Assembly (NCBI RefSeq): GCF_044793635.1
Contig: NZ_CP084992.1
Span: forward strand, 2,108,001 to 2,172,000
DNA length: 64,000 bases
Direction of reading: 5' to 3'
Source of the DNA: Virgibacillus_F necropolis_A
Lineage (GTDB): Bacteria; Bacillota; Bacilli; Bacillales; Amphibacillaceae
Positions 60,689 to 64,000 of the stretch are shown here, piece by piece. How positions within the stretch are numbered: position 1 is the stretch's first letter; each line of letters starts with the position of its first letter. The notes beneath the pieces were generated by a model, which did not search any database, was not told the origin of the DNA, and saw only the letters and a list, made by a program, of their open reading frames with translations. Both the position numbers and the translations under genes were made by a program.

Positions 60689-62404
60689 ATGGAAATGCAA
60701 CGTATACCTGCGCGAGAAGGAAATCATAATTTACAAGACTATGATCAAGAGCGTTCGGGATTCTCGTGGGAAGCTATAAAAAAGAACTTTAGCTGGAATG
60801 AAACTGGAAAAGTAAACATTGCGTACGAGGCAATTGATCGTCATGCGGAAAATCCAGATAAAAAAGATAAAGTAGCATTATTGTATTCATCGCCAGACCG
60901 AGAGGAACAACTAACATTTGATGATATTCGTAAGAAAAGTAATCAGTTTGCAAATGTACTAAAAAGTTACGATGTGAATAAAGGGGACCGTGTCTTTTTG
61001 TTCCTACCGCGAACTCCTGAATTCTATGTAACATTCTTTGGTATTTTAAAAACAGGTGCTATTGCTGGGCCGTTGTTTGAAGCATTTATGGAGCAGGCCG
61101 TTCGTGACCGTTTGAAGGACAGTGAAGCAAAAATGCTTATTACAACCCCAGAGCTTTTAAAACGTGTTCCACAGGAAGATTTACCGGATCTTGAAAAAAT
61201 TGTTCTTGTTGGAGAATCAAACGAAACAGGAGATAAATATATTCAATATGCGGATGAAATGAAGGATGCATCTACTGATTTTAATATAGAATGGGTCGAT
61301 TTAGAAGATGGTATGGTGCTGCATTATACGTCAGGATCAACTGGTAAGCCTAAGGGCGTCTACCATGTTCACAATGCCATGGTCCAACAGTATGCAACAG
61401 GCAAATGGGTTGCAGATTTAAATGAAGATGATGTTTATTGGTGTACAGCGGATCCTGGCTGGGTAACCGGAACAAGCTACGGAATTTTTGCACCATGGTT
61501 AATAGGTGTAACGAACGTCGTCCGTGGAGGGCGCTTTAGTCCAGATGATTGGTACGGTACAATTGATAAATATAATGTAACTGTCTGGTATACAGCACCA
61601 ACAGCGCTAAGGAAATTGGTAAGTGCTGGTGAGGAAAAGGTGAAAAATCATGACTTTTCATCACTTCGTCATATAATGAGTGTTGGCGAGCCGCTAAACC
61701 CTGAAGTTATTGTATGGGGATTGAAAGCATTTGATATGCGTATCCATGATACATGGTGGATGACAGAAACTGGAGCGATGCTAATCGTGAACGTACCTTC
61801 TATGGAGATGCGTCCAGGGTCAATGGGTAAACCAATTCCTGGAGTTGAAGCAGCGATTGTTGATAACGAAGGGAATAAGCTCCCACCAAATCAAATGGGT
61901 AACCTTGCAATTAAAGAAGGATGGCCTGCAATGATGCGGAAAATTTGGAACAACCAAAGTAAGTTTGAAAGTTATTTTGTGAATGGATGGTATGTATCTG
62001 GCGATAGTGCTTATATGGATGAAGATGGGTACTTCTGGTTCCAAGGACGCTTAGATGATGTTATTAATACGTCTGGTGAGCGAGTAGGTCCTTTCGAAGT
62101 AGAAAGTAAACTAATTGAGCATCCAGCTGTTGCAGAAGCGGGTGTCATTGGTAAACCGGACCCAGAGCGTGGCGAAATTATTAAGGCCTTTATTACACTG
62201 AATGACGGCTATGCAGATTCAGATGAGCTACGTGAGGAAATTCGTCAATTTATCAAAACAGGCTTAAGTGCTCATGCGGCACCACGTGAATTGGAAGTAA
62301 AAGACTCCATTCCAAAAACGCGCAGTGGTAAAATCATGCGCCGTTTGCTGAAATCCTGGGAACTAGGATTACCAACGGGCGATACGTCAACATTAGAAGA
62401 ATAG
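60689..62404 (+). CDS. acsA: Acetyl-CoA synthetase
   Basis: A 571-residue AMP-forming enzyme converting acetate, ATP and CoA to acetyl-CoA. ANL motifs: YTSGSTGKPKG (A3), the WWMTETG core (A5), YFWFQGRLDDVINTSG (A8) and the acetylatable lysine in PKTRSGKIMRR (A10). Length and sequence closely follow B. subtilis AcsA (572). The ATG at 60689 lies behind GAGGTGA; a GTG three codons earlier is inside that site. Acetate use is expected when preferred sugars are absent, in line with the cre site. Confidence 0.95.
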   Translation: MEMQRIPAREGNHNLQDYDQERSGFSWEAIKKNFSWNETGKVNIAYEAIDRHAENPDKKDKVALLYSSPDREEQLTFDDIRKKSNQFANVLKSYDVNKGDRVFLFLPRTPEFYVTFFGILKTGAIAGPLFEAFMEQAVRDRLKDSEAKMLITTPELLKRVPQEDLPDLEKIVLVGESNETGDKYIQYADEMKDASTDFNIEWVDLEDGMVLHYTSGSTGKPKGVYHVHNAMVQQYATGKWVADLNEDDVYWCTADPGWVTGTSYGIFAPWLIGVTNVVRGGRFSPDDWYGTIDKYNVTVWYTAPTALRKLVSAGEEKVKNHDFSSLRHIMSVGEPLNPEVIVWGLKAFDMRIHDTWWMTETGAMLIVNVPSMEMRPGSMGKPIPGVEAAIVDNEGNKLPPNQMGNLAIKEGWPAMMRKIWNNQSKFESYFVNGWYVSGDSAYMDEDGYFWFQGRLDDVINTSGERVGPFEVESKLIEHPAVAEAGVIGKPDPERGEIIKAFITLNDGYADSDELREEIRQFIKTGLSAHAAPRELEVKDSIPKTRSGKIMRRLLKSWELGLPTGDTSTLEE

Positions 62405-62407
62405 ATT

Positions 62408-62446
62408 ATTCAAAAAGGGGTGCCAACTTGGCACCCCTTTTGAATG
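62408..62446. terminator. Bidirectional terminator between acsA and hmp
   Basis: Near-perfect palindrome: AAAAGGGGTGCCAA / TTGGCACCCCTTTT with outer ATTC / GAAT pairs, between converging genes. Confidence 0.9.
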
Positions 62447-62459
62447 TTATGAAATAATC

Positions 62460-63704
62460 CTATCCAGCGGTAATGCTTGATGCTGGTCCAAAGAATTCAT
62501 AATTAATATCATTATCGTCAACACCGAATCCTTTTAATACACGGTACATTGCGCGCATAAATGGAGCTGGTCCACAGAAATAGAAGGATGCATCATTTGT
62601 TGGTATAACAGATTTGATCCACTGTTCATCAATATATCCTTCTTTGTCATGGTTCTTCATTAATTTATCTTCATTAGATGGGCGATCATAGATAACATAA
62701 GATGACACCTGGCTATGTTTTTCGGAAATTTCTTTTACTGCATCACGCATCGCATGGACATTACTAGATTGTGCAGCATGAACAAAGAATACCTTGCGTT
62801 CCGGTTGCTGTTTAACAACACTTTCAAGCATACTAATCATCGGAGTTAGACCTACACCACCACTCATTAATACTAATGGACGGTTATCTGTTTGATCGAG
62901 AACAAAGTCACCAGATGGCGCAGTAATTGGGAGGATGCTACCAGTATCCAAATTTTCATGTAAATAGTTGGATACAATACCGGCTGGTAAATGATTGATT
63001 GCATCCTCGCGTTTTACACTAATTCGGTAATATCCTTCATCAGGCGCACAAGATAAACTATACTGGCGCAAATGAACATGTGGTTCTCCTTCAATTTCTG
63101 CTTTTACAGTAATATATTGTCCGGGTTGAAAAGCTGGGAATGGATTGTTGTCAGCAGGTTCCAGGTAAAATGATGTAATGACATCACTTTCTTTTACCTT
63201 TTTAGTTACTTTGAAATTACGAAAGTCTGTCCATCCTCCAACTGTATCTGTCATTTCTTTATACATATTTTTTTCTATCTCAATGAATACAGATGCAATA
63301 ACACCATACGCACGTTCCCATGCGTCAAGCACATCTGCATTTGCTGCGTCACCAAGCACTTCTTTCATAGCCAGCAGTAAGTATTTACCTACGATAGGAT
63401 AATGTTCAGGTTTTATATTTAAACTTTTATGTTTATGAGAAATTTGCTTTACGGTCGGAATAATTGTTTCTAATTGATCTATATGATAGGCAGCTGCATA
63501 AACAGTATCCGCTAATGCTTTCGATTGATCCCCTTTTCGTTGGTTCGTTTGATTAAAAATATTCTTAAGTTCAGGGTGGTTTTCAAACATGCGTTGATAA
63601 AATACTTTTGTAATTTCTGCGCCATGCTCTTCTAAAACTGGGACGGTAGCCTTTATTATCTCAATTGTATCTTTATCTAGACCTGTTTTTGTTTCTGTTA
63701 CCAA
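62460..63704 (-). CDS. hmp: Flavohemoprotein (nitric oxide dioxygenase)
   Basis: A 414-residue flavohaemoglobin. The globin domain is at about 6-145 with the proximal His region (KQISHKHKSL); the FAD domain has RQYSLS; the NAD domain has LMSGGVGLTPMISML and the C-terminal YFCGPAPFMRAM. It oxidises NO to nitrate. I prefer the TTG at 63704 with AAAGGGAG eight bases upstream; a GTG three codons earlier overlaps that site. It is divergent from nsrR with a palindromic operator between. Confidence 0.93.
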   Translation of the reverse strand: MVTETKTGLDKDTIEIIKATVPVLEEHGAEITKVFYQRMFENHPELKNIFNQTNQRKGDQSKALADTVYAAAYHIDQLETIIPTVKQISHKHKSLNIKPEHYPIVGKYLLLAMKEVLGDAANADVLDAWERAYGVIASVFIEIEKNMYKEMTDTVGGWTDFRNFKVTKKVKESDVITSFYLEPADNNPFPAFQPGQYITVKAEIEGEPHVHLRQYSLSCAPDEGYYRISVKREDAINHLPAGIVSNYLHENLDTGSILPITAPSGDFVLDQTDNRPLVLMSGGVGLTPMISMLESVVKQQPERKVFFVHAAQSSNVHAMRDAVKEISEKHSQVSSYVIYDRPSNEDKLMKNHDKEGYIDEQWIKSVIPTNDASFYFCGPAPFMRAMYRVLKGFGVDDNDINYEFFGPASSITAG

Positions 63705-63728
63705 AACAAACACTCCCTTTAATTATTA

Positions 63729-63751
63729 AACATGTATTTTGTATACATGTT
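63729..63751. promoter_or_regulatory. NsrR-type operator upstream of hmp
   Basis: Perfect 9-bp arms AACATGTAT and ATACATGTT with a five-base centre, 23 bp in all. It resembles the NsrR dyad (ATGTATTT...AAATACAT) and lies 25 bases upstream of hmp, with nsrR next to it. Confidence 0.75.
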
Positions 63752-63843
63752 TTTTGTATAATCAAAGGATAGCACGATTTAATAGGAAATACAGTACATT
63801 TTCTGTTACAATTTTGTTAACGATTTTGATGAGGTGTATTGCT

Positions 63844-64000
63844 ATGCAATTGAAAAAATATACAGACTACGCATTACGTGTGTTGATCTTTACAGGGACA
63901 AAGGACGCGGATCAACTAGCTAGTATAAAAGAAATTTCAGAAACATTCTCTATTTCGCAGAACCATTTGGGTAAAATTGTATTTGAGTTAAATAAACATG
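63844..64000 (+). CDS. nsrR: NsrR Rrf2-family NO-sensing repressor, N-terminal part
   Basis: The first 52 codons are in the window; the gene runs off the right edge. The sequence MQLKKYTDYALRVLIFTGTK followed by IKEISETFSISQNHLGKIVF is the winged-helix of an Rrf2-family regulator, close to B. subtilis NsrR. The iron-sulfur cysteines lie beyond the edge. GAGGTG precedes the ATG. Position beside hmp and its palindrome supports NsrR. Confidence 0.88.
   Translation, partial: MQLKKYTDYALRVLIFTGTKDADQLASIKEISETFSISQNHLGKIVFELNKH

Noticed and set aside
1..64000. CRISPR array, prophage, transposase or defence island
   Set aside because: No regularly spaced identical repeats, no integrase, transposase, Cas or known defence genes found; the window is mostly core genome.

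Overview
The window is the replication-origin region of a low-GC Gram-positive chromosome of the family Bacillaceae. Gene order closely follows Bacillus subtilis around dnaA: walRKHIJ, purA, dnaC, rplI-gdpP-yybS, rpsF-ssb-rpsR, ychF, yyaC, soj-spo0J, noc, rsmG-mnmG-mnmE, jag-spoIIIJ-rnpA-rpmH, oriC, dnaA-dnaN-yaaA-recF-remB-gyrB-gyrA, yaaC, guaB, dacA, pdxST, serS, tRNA-Ser, dck-dgk. Low GC, sporulation genes (yyaC, spoIIIJ, soj/spo0J) and several structured repeats of a kind I associate with Oceanobacillus/Virgibacillus-like genomes suggest a halotolerant Bacillaceae genus. I cannot name the species.

Left arm (1-38,000, nearly all minus strand, co-oriented with replication away from oriC): the walRKHIJ-htrC cell-wall stress operon; an M23 peptidase with a candidate WalR box; purA with a clear PurBox and promoter; replicative helicase; rplI/gdpP/yybS; a plus-strand insertion of a small membrane protein plus modABC (molybdate uptake); an SRPBCC-ArsR pair with its own operator; a sodium/solute symporter; the rpsF-ssb-rpsR operon; ychF; yyzM; a MscS channel; the forespore-type gene yyaC; a cysteine desulfurase; the segregation cassette soj-spo0J-noc with two parS sites; rRNA/tRNA modification genes; and membrane-insertion and RNase P genes.

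Origin (38,030-40,572): a cluster of DnaA boxes between rpmH and dnaA, and a second set with an unwinding element (DnaA-trios) between dnaA and dnaN. The dnaA leader carries two interspersed repeats and a terminator-like hairpin just before the gene, which is unusual.

Right arm (39,000-64,000, mostly plus): the replication/topology operon; a HD-GYP-type gene with a substituted metal-binding histidine where B. subtilis has an rRNA operon; yaaC; guaB; dacA; pyridoxal phosphate synthase; serS under a serine T-box; tRNA-Ser(UGA); pyrroline-5-carboxylate reductase under a proline T-box; dck/dgk; tRNA-Arg(CCU); a 600-base gap with a symmetric array of 21-base repeats and an orphan terminator; acsA with a cre site; and hmp divergent from nsrR with an NsrR-type operator.

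No CRISPR array, prophage, transposase or defence island was seen. No wholly new multi-gene system could be supported. The least explained items are the symmetric 21-base repeat array at 60130-60308, the variable-interior structured repeats, the long interrupted dnaA leader and the degenerate HD-GYP protein.
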